Shown: positions 1 through 8,667, numbered from the stretch's first letter. The stretch: 64,000 nucleotides of DNA from Mesorhizobium loti (GCF_002858745.1 NZ_PJRO01000003.1:124001-188000), one strand, 5' to 3'. The notes: generated by a model from the letters alone, not told the origin. Made by a program: numbers and translations.

Positions 1-1
1 C

Positions 2-1738
2 CTGGCTGTCGCCATCGAAAACGAACGCGACGAGGAAATCAACGAAGGCGCACTGCCGCAGTTGCCCTCCGGCAATCTCAAGATCGTGCCGGTTGTCGCC
101 GGCGTGCCGGATTGCGCCGGCATCAAGACCGTCGAGGTTGCTGGCCTTTCCGAAATCGCGCCGGAAGACGCGGAACCGGAATTCGTCGCCTTCAACGAGG
201 CCGGCGAAATTGCACTGACCTTGCAGGAAAATAACCACATCGTCATCGTCGATGCGAAGACCGCCAAGGTGGTCTCGCATTTCTCGGCGGGCTCGGTCAC
301 GCTGGAAAATGTCGACACCAAGAAGGATGGTGCTTTCAATTTCTCCGGCAAGGTCGAGAACCAGAAACGTGAGCCTGATGCGGTGAAGTGGCTGGACAAC
401 GATCGCATTGTCACAGCCAACGAAGGCGACTGGAAAGGCGGCTCGCGCGGCTTCACCATCTTCTCGAAGAAAGGTGAGGTGCTTTACGAATCCGGCCCAA
501 GCTTCGAATACGAGGCTGCCAATCTCGGCCACTATCCGGAACATCGCAACAAGAAGGGCGTCGAACCGGAAGGCGTGGAGGTCGGCACGTATGGCGACAG
601 CAAGCTGCTGTTCGTCGGCGCCGAGCGCGCCTCATTGGTCGGCGTCTACCAGGACACCGGTGCCGAGCCGAAACTCCTCCAGGTCCTGCCCTCTGGCATA
701 GGTCCGGAAGGGCTGCTCGCCATTCCGGCGCGCAATCTCTTCGTTACGGCCAATGAAACCGATCTCGGCGAAGATGGTCTCGCTCGCTCGCATGTCATGG
801 TTTTCGAACGTACCGAAGGCAAACCTGCCTATCCGACGATCGCTGCCGGCCTGACCGACAAGGGCGGACCGCTCGGCTGGGGTGCGCTGTCCGGCCTCGC
901 CGCAGATCCGGAAGCCGCAGGCAAGCTCTATGCGGTTTCGGATTCCGTTTACGGCAACCAGCCGTCGATCTACACGATCGACGCCACCCAGACGCCGGCG
1001 AAGATCACCGGCAAGATCGTCGTCACCCGCAATGGCAACCCAGCCCAGAAGCTCGATCTCGAAGGCATAACGCCTGACGGCAAGGGCGGCTTCTGGCTGG
1101 CCTCGGAAGGCAACAGCGAAAAACTGGTGCCGCACGCCATCTACCGTGTCGACGAAAAAGGCGAGATCAAGCAGGAAATCGCCTTCCCGGCGGAGTTGCT
1201 GCCCAACGAAACCCGCTTCGGCCTCGAAGGCATCACCACCGTCGGTGCCGGCGACGACCTCACCCTGGTCGCTGCTGTCCAGCGCGAGTGGAAGGATGAT
1301 CCGAAGGGCCAGGTGAAACTGCTCGCCTACAAGCCGAAGGCCAAGGAATGGTCGGCCGTGCGCTATCCGCTCGAAAAAGCTGAAAAGGGCTGGATGGGCC
1401 TTTCGGAGATTACCGCCCATGACGGCAAGCTCTACATCATCGAGCGTGACAACCTGATCGGCTCCGAAGCCAAGGTGAAGCGCATCTACAGCGTAGCGCT
1501 CGACGGCTTCAAGCCGGCGAAACTCGGTGGTGAGCTGCCGGTCGTCGAAAAGACGCTGGTGCGTGACCTGCTGCCTGACCTGAAGTCAGCCACCAACGGC
1601 TATGTCGTCGACAAGGTCGAAGGCTTCACCATCGACAAGCAGGGCAATGCCTATGTCGTGACCGACAATGACGGTGTCGACGATTCCTCCGGCGAGACGC
1701 TGTTCCTGAACCTCGGCAACAGCGTCAAGACGAATTAG
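2..1738 (+). CDS. Esterase-like activity of phytase family protein, 5' truncated
   Basis: The reading frame is open from the first complete codon of the window, so the N-terminus and signal peptide lie outside; 578 residues are present. The first part (PEFVAFNEAGEIALTLQ, then a segment with DAVKWLDNDRIVTANEGDW) resembles the beta-propeller region of choice-of-anchor I/alkaline phosphatase-like secreted proteins. The C-terminal part (GLEGITPDGKGGFWLASEGN, later DKVEGFTIDKQG and YVVTDNDGVDDSSGE) matches the esterase-like phytase domain (PF13449 type). Proteins of this family are usually exported and act on phosphoesters or esters; the substrate here is unknown. The TAG stop coincides with the first bases of a palindromic repeat element, and a hairpin about 140 bases further on may end the transcript. 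Confidence 0.8.
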   Translation: MAVAIENERDEEINEGALPQLPSGNLKIVPVVAGVPDCAGIKTVEVAGLSEIAPEDAEPEFVAFNEAGEIALTLQENNHIVIVDAKTAKVVSHFSAGSVTLENVDTKKDGAFNFSGKVENQKREPDAVKWLDNDRIVTANEGDWKGGSRGFTIFSKKGEVLYESGPSFEYEAANLGHYPEHRNKKGVEPEGVEVGTYGDSKLLFVGAERASLVGVYQDTGAEPKLLQVLPSGIGPEGLLAIPARNLFVTANETDLGEDGLARSHVMVFERTEGKPAYPTIAAGLTDKGGPLGWGALSGLAADPEAAGKLYAVSDSVYGNQPSIYTIDATQTPAKITGKIVVTRNGNPAQKLDLEGITPDGKGGFWLASEGNSEKLVPHAIYRVDEKGEIKQEIAFPAELLPNETRFGLEGITTVGAGDDLTLVAAVQREWKDDPKGQVKLLAYKPKAKEWSAVRYPLEKAEKGWMGLSEITAHDGKLYIIERDNLIGSEAKVKRIYSVALDGFKPAKLGGELPVVEKTLVRDLLPDLKSATNGYVVDKVEGFTIDKQGNAYVVTDNDGVDDSSGETLFLNLGNSVKTN

Positions 1739-1835
1739 AGCAATTCCAGGAAAAGTGCGTAGCGGTTTTCCGTCCGGAATTGCGTCAAACCAAGAGATAG
1801 AGCGGGCACCGTTTCCGTGAAGCGGTGAACCGCAT
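1736..1835 (+). repeat. Palindromic intergenic element, family A (degenerate 3' half)
   Basis: It starts TAGAGCAATTCCAGGAAAA and includes the inverted halves AATTCC and GGAATT around a GTAGCGGTTTTCC core. It is closely related to the copies at 61046-61142 (reverse) and 62102-62207 (same orientation). The second hairpin, which is perfect in the other copies, is eroded here. Its first TAG is the stop codon of the upstream gene. Confidence 0.8.
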
Positions 1836-1872
1836 GAGCTCCCTGCCCCAGGTGACCTCCCGCCCGAGCAAA

Positions 1873-1906
1873 AAAATGGCCACGGCATCACCGCCGTGGC
1901 CATTTT
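1873..1906 (+). terminator. Rho-independent terminator-like hairpin
   Basis: A 13-bp perfect stem (AAAATGGCCACGG paired with CCGTGGCCATTTT) encloses a short loop, with A-rich and T-rich flanks, so it could work in both directions. It lies downstream of the esterase-like gene. Confidence 0.75.
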
Positions 1907-1941
1907 CGTTAAGAGTACCCCGATCAAGTCAAGCGCGTCTC

Positions 1942-1974
1942 AAAAACAAAACCCGCCGGACGAAGTCCAGCGGG
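1942..1974 (-). terminator. Rho-independent terminator of the DUF1127 gene
   Basis: On the minus strand the stem CCCGCTGGAC/GTCCGGCGGG with loop TTC is followed by TTTTGTTTTT. It begins about 48 bases after the stop codon of the DUF1127 gene. Confidence 0.85.
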
Positions 1975-2021
1975 CTCGGAACCGGCGGCACAGATAAATC
2001 CGCGCCAGGCGTCGGCTCTGC

Positions 2022-2162
2022 TTAGATAGCCGCGCGAGCGACCTTTTCGATGTCGGAACGGCTGATGCCGAGATCGTCCAGTTCACGGTTGTTGAGACGG
2101 CTCAGTTCGCGAACGGTCTGCGAGTAACGGCGCCAATTCTTGTAGCTGCGGATCAGGTTCAT
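2022..2162 (-). CDS. DUF1127 domain-containing small protein
   Basis: This 46-residue protein reads MNLIRSYKNWRRYSQTVREL at its start, followed by SRLNNRELDDLGISRSDIE. The arginine-rich start plus the 'L..L.DReL.DiGisRsdI' segment is the hallmark of the DUF1127/YjiS family. A strong ribosome-binding site (AGGAGGG, 5 bases before ATG) fixes the start, and a good terminator follows. Short DUF1127 proteins are abundant in Rhizobiales and have been linked to phosphate and carbon metabolism and RNA turnover; the role of this copy is unknown. A 7-bp inverted repeat lies about 85 bases upstream. Confidence 0.9.
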   Translation of the reverse strand: MNLIRSYKNWRRYSQTVRELSRLNNRELDDLGISRSDIEKVARAAI

Positions 2163-2248
2163 CTGTCCCTCCTAAGTTTCACAATCATCTGTATGACGCT
2201 CAAATAGGCATTCCTGCTCATTTGTTGAACAGACGCTTTTGCATGGCA

Positions 2249-2268
2249 GCAATGCTTTGCTGCATTGC
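2249..2268. promoter_or_regulatory. Inverted repeat upstream of the DUF1127 gene
   Basis: GCAATGC, six bases, then GCATTGC form a perfect 7-bp inverted repeat between the DUF1127 gene and the terminator of the MFS gene. There is no T-run, so an operator or an RNA 5' hairpin is more likely than a terminator. Confidence 0.4.
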
Positions 2269-2285
2269 AACATTACCAAAAGGAA

Positions 2286-2315
2286 AACGCCCGGGCCGTT
2301 GCCTGCCCGGGCGTT
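2286..2315 (-). terminator. Rho-independent terminator of the MFS gene
   Basis: On the minus strand AACGCCCGGG pairs perfectly with CCCGGGCGTT and is followed by TTCCTTTT. It sits just past the stop of the MFS gene. Confidence 0.8.
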
Positions 2316-2337
2316 AATCACTTCGGCCACAATCGGC

Positions 2338-3786
2338 TCAGACGGCCCCCGGCTCCGCCGCGATCGCGGCATTTTTCGCAGGGCATGTGCGCGCGACCTG
2401 CCTGACGGTGATGAAGCAGGTGAGCGGCGCCAGCGCGAACAGACCAAACAACCAGCGCGACGCGCTCGCCGTGCCTGCAATCCCACCGGGGTCAAGCAGG
2501 CCACCGAGGTTGGCCACCATACCGGCCAGTGCCGCACCGAATGCCGTGGCAAACAGCGTAACCGTCGAGATGGAGGCCGACGTGATATCCTGCTCGTCCT
2601 CGGGTGCCGCCTTGAAGATGCGGGTCAGGATGTGCGGCCAGGCGATGCCGACACCAAGGCCAATCGCGGCGAAAGCCACACAGATCGGCGCCAGCAACAG
2701 CCAGTCGTGCCCACTGCCGAACGGAAACAGCACCGCAAGTGCAGCCATCCCGATAAAGCTGAACAGGGGAGCCGCGAATATGGCACGGTCAATACCCTTG
2801 CCCTGCGCGCCTGAGCTCCAGATCGAACCCAGCGTCCAGCCTGCCGACATGATGGCAGCGAGATAACCGGCAATCAGCGGCGTCTGCTCATAGAGCACTT
2901 GCAGGAACAGCGGGATGAAGATTTCCGAACCAGTCACTGTAACGCCGAGCAGGGCCATGGTGGCGAAAAGCGCGCCGAGTGCCGTCGAGGGGCGGAACGA
3001 ACCACGGGGCAAAAGCCGGTTGCGGGCACGGCTTTCGACGCCGATCAACAGCGCAACCAGCACGATGGCCGCAGCGAGGCCGTAGAGGTTGTAGGCGGGA
3101 TCGGGTGACACGCTGCCGGCCGATACCGCGAGCACCGCACCGAGCAGCAGCGCCAGTTGCAGGATCGGCACCGTCGTACGTTCGTTCTTGTCGGAATTTT
3201 GTGCCGGCAGGACGGCAACCGCCAGCACGGCAAACAGGATGGCGATCGGAGCCAGTGACCAGAAGGCCGCCCGCCACACACCGTACTCGGCGAAAATGCC
3301 GCCGATGGCCGGGCCGACTAACGTTGCCACCCCCCACATGCCCGATATCAACCCCATGGCGCGTGGCCAAAGCGTTTCAGGAAAGACGATGCGGATCATT
3401 GCGTAGGAGAGCGCGAACAGGAAACCGCCGCCGAAACCCTGCACCGCCCGGCCGGCGAGCAACGCTGGCATGGACGGTGCAAAGCCGCACAACAAGGTGC
3501 CGGCGGCAAAGATGAGGGCCGCCACCAGATAGGCGCCGCGCGGTCCGGCGACAGCGAGCAGTTTTGCCGACAGGGCGGAGCCCAGGATGGAGGCGGCGAC
3601 GAAAATCGTCGTGTTCCAGGCATAATAGTCGATGCCGCCAATATCCTTGACCACCGAGGGCAGAATGGTGGTGGCGACATAGACATTGATTGCGTGAAGC
3701 GCGACGCCGCCGGCAAGTGCCAGCGAAGCGACGGCATTCGAGCCGGTGAGCAAACCACCCCAGCCGGTTTCCTGTTCTTGGGACAT
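2338..3786 (-). CDS. MFS transporter (DHA2-like drug/metabolite efflux)
   Basis: The 482-residue protein is almost entirely hydrophobic helices; its length suggests 14 membrane segments, as in the DHA2 branch of drug:H+ antiporters. The loop region GPRGAYLVAALIFAAGTLLCG and the segment AGRAVQGFGGGFLFAL (motif C-like glycines) fit the family. I placed the start at MSQEQETGWG; the frame stays open upstream but would then run into the divergent regulator gene. It is transcribed away from the SufR-like regulator at 3881, which is the likely local controller. The substrate cannot be read from the sequence. Confidence 0.85.
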   Translation of the reverse strand: MSQEQETGWGGLLTGSNAVASLALAGGVALHAINVYVATTILPSVVKDIGGIDYYAWNTTIFVAASILGSALSAKLLAVAGPRGAYLVAALIFAAGTLLCGFAPSMPALLAGRAVQGFGGGFLFALSYAMIRIVFPETLWPRAMGLISGMWGVATLVGPAIGGIFAEYGVWRAAFWSLAPIAILFAVLAVAVLPAQNSDKNERTTVPILQLALLLGAVLAVSAGSVSPDPAYNLYGLAAAIVLVALLIGVESRARNRLLPRGSFRPSTALGALFATMALLGVTVTGSEIFIPLFLQVLYEQTPLIAGYLAAIMSAGWTLGSIWSSGAQGKGIDRAIFAAPLFSFIGMAALAVLFPFGSGHDWLLLAPICVAFAAIGLGVGIAWPHILTRIFKAAPEDEQDITSASISTVTLFATAFGAALAGMVANLGGLLDPGGIAGTASASRWLFGLFALAPLTCFITVRQVARTCPAKNAAIAAEPGAV

Positions 3787-3880
3787 GGGAGAATCCTCGG
3801 ACAAAGCAAGCTTGCGCAGGCCCTCGTCGTTGACTATTTTCAAAGATAAGACTTGGGTAAATATTGAGCGCACCCTAAAT

Positions 3881-4549
3881 ATGTCAAGCGAGAACTTGGA
3901 AAAATCCCATGCACCACGTTCGGCAGCTGACCGCCTGCTGACATTGCTGAAGACACGTGGTCCGCAGACGGCCTCAGATCTGGGCGTAGCCTTGGGCACG
4001 ACCGGAGAAAATGCCCGCCAGCAGCTCGCTAGGCTGGCCGCGGAAGGACTTGCCGAAGCGCATGCCGAAACACGCGGGGTCGGCCGGCCGGTTCAGCTGT
4101 GGCAGCTGACAGAAGCCGGCAACGCCCGTTTCCCGGATGCACATGCCGAATTGACGGTGCAATTGCTGCGCGCCGTGCGAAGCACATTCGGGAATGCCGG
4201 GCTCGACAAGCTGATCGATGCCCGCGAGAACGAGACGCTGACAAATTACCGGCGCGAGATGGAGGGCATCGACAGCATCGAGGGGCGCGTCTCGAAGCTC
4301 GCCGAAATCCGTTCGCGGGAAGGCTACATGGCCGAATGGCGCAACGAAGACGGCGTTTTCATGCTGATCGAGAACCATTGCCCGATCTGCGCCGCCGCCC
4401 TTGCCTGCCAGAACTTCTGCCGGTCGGAACTCGCAGTCTTCCAGGAGGTGATCGGCCCGGATGCCGCTGTCGAGCGGCTGGATCACATCCTGGCCGGTGC
4501 CCGCCGTTGCGCCTATCGGATTGTGCCGAAAGTTGGGCAGGTCCGCTAA
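3881..4549 (+). CDS. Helix-turn-helix regulator with C-terminal Cys cluster (SufR-like)
   Basis: This 222-residue protein has an N-terminal winged helix (about residues 14-75; LLTLLKTRGPQTASDLGVAL, then GVGRPVQLWQLTEAG). Near the C-terminus it carries four cysteines, C167, C170, C176 and C180, in CPICAAALACQNFC. This layout matches the SufR/DeoR-like regulators that bind an Fe-S cluster and sense iron or oxidative state. It is divergent from an MFS transporter gene with a 94-base gap, a common arrangement for a regulator and its target. I used the ATG giving MSSENLEKSH because an earlier in-frame ATG would overlap the MFS coding region. Cluster binding is inferred, not shown. Confidence 0.8.
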   Translation: MSSENLEKSHAPRSAADRLLTLLKTRGPQTASDLGVALGTTGENARQQLARLAAEGLAEAHAETRGVGRPVQLWQLTEAGNARFPDAHAELTVQLLRAVRSTFGNAGLDKLIDARENETLTNYRREMEGIDSIEGRVSKLAEIRSREGYMAEWRNEDGVFMLIENHCPICAAALACQNFCRSELAVFQEVIGPDAAVERLDHILAGARRCAYRIVPKVGQVR

Positions 4550-4578
4550 TCGAGATTTGAGCCGGTCGGCCCGGGCCG

Positions 4579-5589
4579 TTACCCGACGTCGAGCACAATC
4601 TTGCCGATGTTGTCACCTTCTTCCATGCGCTCATGCGCGCGCCAGGCTTCCTTGAGCGGGAAGATCATGTCCATAACCGGTGCCACGCGGCGGGTGGCCA
4701 GCAAAGGCCAGACCTGTGTCTCCAGCGCCGTTGCGACCGCCCCCTTGAATTCGACCGTGCGGGGCCTGAGCGTCGAGCCGGTATGGACAAGCCGCTTCAC
4801 CATCAGCTTGGAGAAGTCGGCCGAGGCAACCGCTCCAGTCTGCGTGGCGATCTGTACGATGCGCCCCTCGACAGCTGCGGCATCATAGTTGCGTCCGATA
4901 TAGTCGCCCCCGACCATGTCGAGGATGACGTTGGCGCCCTTGCCGCCGGTCGCTTCCTTGACCGCCTTGACGAAGTCCTCCTCGCGGTAGTTCACGGCCC
5001 GATCAGCACCGAGCTTCAGGCAGGCTGTGCATTTTTCGGCACTGCCCGCTGTCACGATCACATAGGCGCCAAGCGCCGAGGCAAGCTGGATGGCGGTGGT
5101 GCCGATGCCGGAAGCACCGCCATGGATGAGCAGCGTTTCGCCGGCTTTCAGCCCGCCGCGTTCGAACACATTGTGCCAGACGGTGAAGTAGGTCTCCGGT
5201 ACGGCTGCAGCTTCCGTGTAAGTAAAACCCGCCGGCAGCGGTAGTGCATTGGAGGCATGCACCCTGACATATTCGGCGTAACCGCCGCCGGGCGTGAGCG
5301 CGCAGACCTGGTCTCCGATACGCCAGCGCACGGCCCCCTCGCCAAGTGCTGCGACCTCCCCAGCCACTTCGAGCCCCGGCAGGTCGGAAGCACCCGGAGG
5401 CGCCGGATAAGCCCCCTTGCGCTGCATCACATCCGGCCGGTTCACGCCGGCGGCGTGGACGCGGATCAGGATCTCGCCGGCTTCGGGCGTCGGCACGTCC
5501 CGCTTCTCCGGCTTCAGCACCAGTGGCCCGCCAGGGGTCGAAATCGCCACGGCAGTCATTTTTGCCGGGATTTTCTGTCCGTTCACCAT
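4579..5589 (-). CDS. NAD(P)H-quinone oxidoreductase, PIG3-like zinc-independent MDR
   Basis: This 336-residue medium-chain dehydrogenase/reductase has the GroES-like N-terminal half (EILIRVHAAGVNRPDVMQRKG) and a Rossmann half with the motif GGASGIGTTAIQLA. No catalytic zinc ligands are visible, which fits the quinone oxidoreductase branch, and the start MVNGQKIPAKMTAVAIS resembles the PIG3/TIGR02824 family. It would reduce quinones with NADPH in the cytoplasm. An alternative start is the internal ATG of MTAVAIS, 30 bases later. It is convergent with the regulator gene, with 29 bases between the stops. Confidence 0.85.
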   Translation of the reverse strand: MVNGQKIPAKMTAVAISTPGGPLVLKPEKRDVPTPEAGEILIRVHAAGVNRPDVMQRKGAYPAPPGASDLPGLEVAGEVAALGEGAVRWRIGDQVCALTPGGGYAEYVRVHASNALPLPAGFTYTEAAAVPETYFTVWHNVFERGGLKAGETLLIHGGASGIGTTAIQLASALGAYVIVTAGSAEKCTACLKLGADRAVNYREEDFVKAVKEATGGKGANVILDMVGGDYIGRNYDAAAVEGRIVQIATQTGAVASADFSKLMVKRLVHTGSTLRPRTVEFKGAVATALETQVWPLLATRRVAPVMDMIFPLKEAWRAHERMEEGDNIGKIVLDVG

Positions 5590-5708
5590 GTTTCTACCAA
5601 TCTGCTCCGCTGGTTTGGCGGGATGATTTTGCCCCCTGCCCCATATATGCTTTCCTATGTATGCGGATTGGCGGGTCAGGCAAACCGCAAAACAACGGAG
5701 GAGCGACG

Positions 5709-5900
5709 ATGGCGATCTTCGACGACGAACCCGCAAAGAAGGTGCGCACCCATGAGATCGGCCAGGATCTCGCGCTGCTTTCGGTCGCGGAACTCACCGA
5801 ACGCATCGACCTCCTGCGCACCGAGATCTCCCGGCTGGAAGCGGAGCTCGTCCAGAAGGGCGCGACGAAGTCTGCCGCCGAGGCGCTGTTTCGTCGCTGA
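5709..5900 (+). CDS. DUF1192 domain-containing protein
   Basis: This 63-residue protein contains VAELTERIDLLRTEISRLEAE, a short coiled coil, followed by a tail ending in AAEALFRR, which is the DUF1192 pattern typical of Rhizobiales. GGAGGA six bases before the ATG supports the start. It is divergent from the quinone oxidoreductase, a pairing I recall from related genomes. The function is unknown. Confidence 0.85.
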   Translation: MAIFDDEPAKKVRTHEIGQDLALLSVAELTERIDLLRTEISRLEAELVQKGATKSAAEALFRR

Positions 5901-5987
5901 TCGTCGCAACGGCGGCAACACGCCGCTGAAATGCCTGAAAACATCGTCTCCACTGGCTCCGCCTGATTCGCGCACTGGACCGACCTG

Positions 5988-7232
5988 ATGTTCGCAACCT
6001 ACCGACCGATCCTGTCCCTGCTTCGTGGCACCGCGTTCCTGCTTGCCGCCTCCGGCCTGCACGGCCTGTTGCTGCCGCTGCGCGGCCAGTTGGAAGGTTT
6101 TTCCACCGCATCGCTCGGTCTGATGGGCACAGCCTGGGCTGGCGGGTTTGTCGCCGGCTGCTTCTTCGCGCCACGCCTGGTGCGCCGCGCCGGCCACGTG
6201 CGCGCCTTCAGCACCTTTGCCTCGGTGGGCGCAATCATCGCGCTGCTCACCGGCCTGCTGATCGACGAATATACCTGGATCGCACTGCGCGCCTTCACCG
6301 GCTTCACCATGGCAGGTGCCTTCATGGTCATCGAGAGCTGGCTCAACGAAAAGGCTACCAACGAAAACCGTGGTACCGTCTTCGGCCTCTACATGATGGT
6401 CACTTACGCTTCGATCATGGGCGGGCAGATGATCGTGGCCGGCGGCGACGTAAAGTCCGCATCGCTGTTCATGATCACAGGCATCTTCTTCTGCCTGTCG
6501 CTGATCCCGACCGCGGTCTCCAGCGCCTCGCATCCCAAGCCGCTGCAGGATGTGAAGCTCGACATCAAAGGCCTCTACTCAAACTCGCCGGTGTCGGCGG
6601 TGGCTTGTGTGCTCATCGGCGTCGCCAATGGCGCCTGGGGCACGCTTGGCGCGGTCTATGGCGCGCGTATCGGCATTTCGACAGCGCAGATCGCGCTGAT
6701 GATGAGCCTTGTCGTGGTGGCCGGCGCCGCCATGCAGATCCCGGCTGGACGTATCTCCGACCGCACCGACCGCCGCTATGTGCTGGCGGCGGCAGCTGTC
6801 GGCGCCGCACTGTGTGCCCTCATCATGTTCCTGTTCGAATTCCGGGCCGGCACGCTGGTGATCGCCTTCGCGGCCGCCTATGGCGCTTTTGCTTACACGC
6901 TCTATTCGATCGCCGTCGCCCATGCCAACGACCACGCTTCGCCTGAGGAATTCGTCAAGGTTTCGGGCGGCCTGCTGCTGCTCTACGGCTTCGGAACGAT
7001 GATCGGGCCATTGCTGGCGGCAGCCCTGATGGGCTGGATCCGACCGGAAGGCTTGTTCCTGGCAACGGCCTTCGCGCATCTCGCGCTTGCCGGCTATACG
7101 GCTTTGCGCATCAGCCGGCGGGCACCGGTGCCGGTCGAGGCGCGCGAGGCGTTCAAGACCCAGCCGTCGGAACGTGCGGTGACGCCCGAAGCGGTGCGTT
7201 TGGATCCCCGTACGAAACCTGAGACAACCTAA
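5988..7232 (+). CDS. MFS transporter, YcaD-like
   Basis: The 414-residue protein has about 12 hydrophobic segments. MVIESWLNEKATNENRG after helix 4 is a strong signature of the YcaD branch of the major facilitator superfamily, and GRISDRTDRRYVL is the central loop between the two six-helix halves. The C-terminal 35 residues are polar. The substrate of this branch is not established. It follows DUF1192 in the same direction after an 87-base gap. Confidence 0.8.
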   Translation: MFATYRPILSLLRGTAFLLAASGLHGLLLPLRGQLEGFSTASLGLMGTAWAGGFVAGCFFAPRLVRRAGHVRAFSTFASVGAIIALLTGLLIDEYTWIALRAFTGFTMAGAFMVIESWLNEKATNENRGTVFGLYMMVTYASIMGGQMIVAGGDVKSASLFMITGIFFCLSLIPTAVSSASHPKPLQDVKLDIKGLYSNSPVSAVACVLIGVANGAWGTLGAVYGARIGISTAQIALMMSLVVVAGAAMQIPAGRISDRTDRRYVLAAAAVGAALCALIMFLFEFRAGTLVIAFAAAYGAFAYTLYSIAVAHANDHASPEEFVKVSGGLLLLYGFGTMIGPLLAAALMGWIRPEGLFLATAFAHLALAGYTALRISRRAPVPVEAREAFKTQPSERAVTPEAVRLDPRTKPETT

Positions 7233-7277
7233 ACGTTTCCAGTTGAGATTTACTGCAACTTGCCTCACAAATGGGGC

Positions 7278-7541
7278 ATGATGCTTTCCGATGCTTTCGT
7301 CGCCATTGCTGATCCCAACCGGCGTTATCTTCTGGAAGAATTGAGACGAGGCCCCAAAACCGTCAATGAACTGGCCTCGGGCCTGCCCGTTTCCAGACCC
7401 GCTGTTTCCCAGCATCTCAAGGTTTTGCTCGAGGCTGGGCTGGTCAGCGCCAAGCCGGAAGGCACGAGGCGGGTCTACGCCGTTGCCAATGGCGGTTTCT
7501 TCAGGCTGAACCTTTGGCTGGACCAGTTCTGGGAAGAGTGA
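7278..7541 (+). CDS. ArsR-family winged-helix regulator (short)
   Basis: This 87-residue protein has the typical core: FVAIADPNRRYLLEEL, then NELASGLPVSRPAVSQHLKV as the recognition region, and GTRRVYAV in the wing. No cysteine metal site is visible, so it belongs to the non-metal 'PadR/SmtB-like' group often linked to stress or SRPBCC partners. It is short, because only a few residues follow the wing. Two adjacent ATGs (7278 and 7281) are possible starts, and a TTG lies 18 bases further upstream. No cognate partner gene is adjacent. Confidence 0.75.
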   Translation: MMLSDAFVAIADPNRRYLLEELRRGPKTVNELASGLPVSRPAVSQHLKVLLEAGLVSAKPEGTRRVYAVANGGFFRLNLWLDQFWEE

Positions 7542-7620
7542 AAGCAGGCCGAATACACGGCAATCCAAGAAGTTTTGCGGCCGCCAATGCCCGGCCGCAG
7601 TTCTCGTCGGCTTTTTGCTT

Positions 7621-7727
7621 TAGAGCGCCGCACGTCCATCCGGACGCGCAAAGGACGCTCTAACACTTTTGAATCTACGCATCGTGCTTTCCGAAAATGG
7701 ATTCCGATTTTCGGGCCGGTGCGCTAG
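7621..7727 (+). repeat. Palindromic intergenic element, family B
   Basis: A roughly 107-base element with two hairpins: an outer TAGAGCG/CGCTCTA pair enclosing GTCC/GGAC, and a second stem CGAAAATGG...CCGATTTTCG. It ends in GCGCTAG, whose CTA is the complement of the stop codon of the hydrolase gene. It is about 90% identical by eye to 53910-54015. Confidence 0.85.
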
Positions 7728-8578
7728 GCCTCAACCGCGGCTCGAACGTGCGCTGCAATGGCATCGATCATGACTGCCCAGTCATCGCGATGCAATTCAT
7801 GCCCGCCGCCATGCACTTCGACCAGTCGGGCTCCCGGCACAGCAGATGCAAATGCCCTGCCGTGCTCGACCGGAAAGACCGGGTCTGCCGTACCATGGAT
7901 GACCAGAAGCGGCGCCGCGAGATCGCCGATACTCTCAACGGCAGCGCCATCCACCAGCATAAAATGATTGCTCGCACTCGCGAGGCCACCCGCCCGGTCG
8001 TAGTCGTGGCTGATGAAGTCGCGCAGCCTTGTGGCGTCGAACGGATGGGCAATGCTTGCCAGCATGCGACTGTCCTCGACCATGAAGTCGATCACCTGAG
8101 CTCTGTTCGACCAATCCACATTGGCGCCCTTTGCCGAATGCTCCTGATATTCCGGCGTCATGCCCGGAAGCATCGATGTATCGACGCCGATCGGCGAGGT
8201 GCTGATCGTGGAAAGAGATGCAATACGCGCCGGATATCGCAGCGCCAGCATCTGCGCCAGCATGCCACCCATCGACATGCCAACGACATGCGCCTTGTCG
8301 ATATCGTAGCCATCCAGCACAGCGACGGCATCGTCGACCATGTCGCGGAACGCATAGCCGGGTTTGCCGGGCGGATATTTGGTGGAAAGCCCGGTATCGC
8401 GATTGTCGTAGCGAACCACATGCAGACCCTGCTCCGCCAGGTCCCGGCAGAACTCGTCCGGCCACCACAGCATCGAGGCCATGGCCCCCATGATCAGAAG
8501 CACGGACGGGTTACGCGGCTCACCAAACGTTTGCGTCGCGATCCGGGCTCCGCCGGGAAGAACAATCTCTGAGTGCAT
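7724..8578 (-). CDS. Alpha/beta hydrolase
   Basis: This 284-residue protein has an alpha/beta-hydrolase fold, with the nucleophile elbow GMSMGG (Ser102), an upstream strand VLLIMGAMASMLWWP supplying the oxyanion hole, and a late IHGTADPVFP acid region followed by GGGHELHRDDW with the catalytic His. I chose the start giving MHSEIVLPGG; further in-frame starts lie upstream inside the divergent promoter region. It is divergent from an HxlR regulator, the likely controller. The substrate is unknown. The stop codon lies in the edge of the family B repeat. Confidence 0.85.
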   Translation of the reverse strand: MHSEIVLPGGARIATQTFGEPRNPSVLLIMGAMASMLWWPDEFCRDLAEQGLHVVRYDNRDTGLSTKYPPGKPGYAFRDMVDDAVAVLDGYDIDKAHVVGMSMGGMLAQMLALRYPARIASLSTISTSPIGVDTSMLPGMTPEYQEHSAKGANVDWSNRAQVIDFMVEDSRMLASIAHPFDATRLRDFISHDYDRAGGLASASNHFMLVDGAAVESIGDLAAPLLVIHGTADPVFPVEHGRAFASAVPGARLVEVHGGGHELHRDDWAVMIDAIAAHVRAAVEA

Positions 8579-8602
8579 GACAGTGTCCAACTGATTGCGT
8601 TT

Positions 8603-8650
8603 TGCAAGTGGTTGAACCATAATCAGACTGATCCTATAATGCAACTGGTT
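8603..8650. promoter_or_regulatory. Direct repeats in the hydrolase/HxlR intergene
   Basis: TGCAAGTGGTT (8603-8613) and TGCAACTGGTT (8640-8650) are direct repeats 37 bases apart, differing in one base, between the divergent genes. They are candidate HxlR operator half-sites. Confidence 0.45.
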
Positions 8651-8667
8651 TTTGATGGGATGCACTC

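Noticed and set aside
632..1420. 262-codon frame on the minus strand opposite the esterase-like gene
   Set aside because: Antisense shadow with no family features; the plus-strand frame has clear domain motifs.
1825..2025. 66-codon plus-strand frame after the esterase-like gene
   Set aside because: It spans two terminators and opposes the DUF1127 gene; no ribosome-binding site or family match.
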